64,000 nt of DNA from Tabrizicola oligotrophica (GTDB lineage Bacteria; Pseudomonadota; Alphaproteobacteria; Rhodobacterales; Rhodobacteraceae). Positions 63,348 to 64,000 of the stretch are shown piece by piece (position 1 is the first letter of the stretch; each line of letters starts with the position of its first letter). The position numbers and the translations under genes are program-made. The stretch spans positions 1 to 64,000 of the forward strand of contig NZ_JAAIVJ010000010.1 of assembly GCF_011008935.1 (NCBI RefSeq), in the 5' to 3' direction. Below the pieces are notes generated by a model, which saw nothing but the letters and a program-made list of their open reading frames with translations, had not been told where the DNA came from and made no database searches.

Positions 63348-64000
63348 ATGGCCCATATCTCCCTCACCTTCCCCGATGGCAACAAGCGCGATTACGCGGC
63401 CGGCGTGACAGCCGCCGAAGTGGCGTTGTCCATCGCCCCCGGACTGGCCAAGAAGGCCATTTCCGCCACCGTCAACGGCGCGCATCACGATCTGCAATGG
63501 CCGATCCCCCACGACGCCACGATCGCCATTCACACACTGGCCGACGATGCGCAGGCGCTGGAGCTGATCCGCCACGACTGCGCCCATATCATGGCCCGCG
63601 CCGTGCAGGAAATCTGGCCGGATGTGAAAGTCACCATCGGCCCGGTGCGCGACTATGGCTGGTTCTACGACTTCGACCGCGCCGAGCCCTTCACGCCCGA
63701 AGACCTCGGGCTGATCGAAGCCCGCATGAAGCAGATCATCAATGCCCGCGATCCGGTGAAAACCGAAGTCTGGGACCGCGCCCGCGCCATCGCCTATTAC
63801 GAAGAGCGCGGCGAGCCCTTCAAGATCGAGCTGATCGCCCGCATCCCCGAGGGCGAGGACCTGCGGATGTATTGGCATGGCGGCTGGCAAGACCTGTGCC
63901 GTGGCCCGCATCTGGCCCATACCGGGCAGGTTCCGGCCGATGCCTTCAAGCTGACCCATGTGGCGGGCGCCTATTGGCTGGGCGATGCCTCGCGGCCCAT
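63348..64000 (+). CDS. thrS: Threonine-tRNA ligase, 5' part (cut by window end)
   Basis: The first 217 codons of threonyl-tRNA synthetase, running off the window. A TGS domain comes first ([21 protein letters not shown], about 1-60), then the editing domain with HxxxH ([13 protein letters not shown], His76 and His80) and the later LCRGPHL cysteine. The catalytic core lies beyond the window. GAGGA is about eight bases before the ATG. The 138-bp gap upstream shows no leader hairpin that I can identify. Confidence 0.95.
   Translation, partial: MAHISLTFPDGNKRDYAAGVTAAEVALSIAPGLAKKAISATVNGAHHDLQWPIPHDATIAIHTLADDAQALELIRHDCAHIMARAVQEIWPDVKVTIGPVRDYGWFYDFDRAEPFTPEDLGLIEARMKQIINARDPVKTEVWDRARAIAYYEERGEPFKIELIARIPEGEDLRMYWHGGWQDLCRGPHLAHTGQVPADAFKLTHVAGAYWLGDASRP

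Overview
The window is GC-rich and densely coded, and looks like a chromosomal segment of an alphaproteobacterium, most likely a Rhodobacteraceae (Rhodobacter/Paracoccus-type) organism. The reasons are the soxBDAG sarcosine oxidase order, the phaZ/phaC-phaP-phaR block with CTGC-N3-GCAG operators, the DUF3772 MscS channel, the H-NOX/diguanylate cyclase pair, and the closeness of individual proteins to that family. No species is claimed. Most of it is ordinary core genome; mobile or accessory DNA lies mainly in the first 6 kb and around the two repeat-rich calcium-binding proteins.

Layout. 1-6 kb: a broken IS21 IstB fragment abuts the tail of an ECF sigma gene, followed by its intact NrsF-type anti-sigma gene. 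Next come a DUF3489-DUF2924-serine recombinase cassette, whose recombinase carries an in-frame amber codon before the main body, and a 446-residue unknown protein lying between two diverged copies of a tRNA-Ser 3' flank. 6-12 kb (minus strand): alaX, a MscS channel, cysK, purN, purM. 12-16 kb: a tRNA with CAU anticodon and a 1169-residue RTX-type repeat protein. 16-22 kb: small proteins, then rpoD and dnaG, with four GANTC sites packed in front of rpoD. 22-28 kb: an M20 amidohydrolase and soxBDAG. 28-35 kb: five TadE/TadG-like membrane-anchored proteins arranged divergently around gdhA. 35-42 kb: pirin, a small lipoprotein, homoserine dehydrogenase, GlpX, a divergent LysR/cupin pair, recJ. 42-46 kb: two identical tRNA-Glu genes bracket a lytic transglycosylase and a second RTX-type protein. 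46-50 kb: an HNOBA-GGDEF cyclase with an H-NOX-like partner, then a UvrD/PcrA helicase. 50-54 kb: a membrane protein and pyruvate carboxylase. 54-61 kb: PhnA-like protein, an EF-hand peptide, LysR, phaR, phaP, phaC and divergent phaZ. 61-64 kb: two alpha/beta hydrolases (one lacking its catalytic residues), a 3-methyladenine glycosylase and the start of thrS.

How genes work together. The pha block makes, coats, regulates and degrades polyhydroxybutyrate. PhaR-type palindromes sit in the phaP promoter (two), between phaC and phaZ (one), and, unexpectedly, inside the likely promoter of pyc, which would tie carbon storage to anaplerosis. The H-NOX-like protein and the HNOBA-GGDEF cyclase form a signalling pair, but the sensor lacks the residues that hold heme. 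The strongest leads are this heme-ligand-free sensor, the pyc operator, the family of tandem hairpins after pyc and phaZ, the GANTC cluster at rpoD, and the amber-interrupted recombinase.
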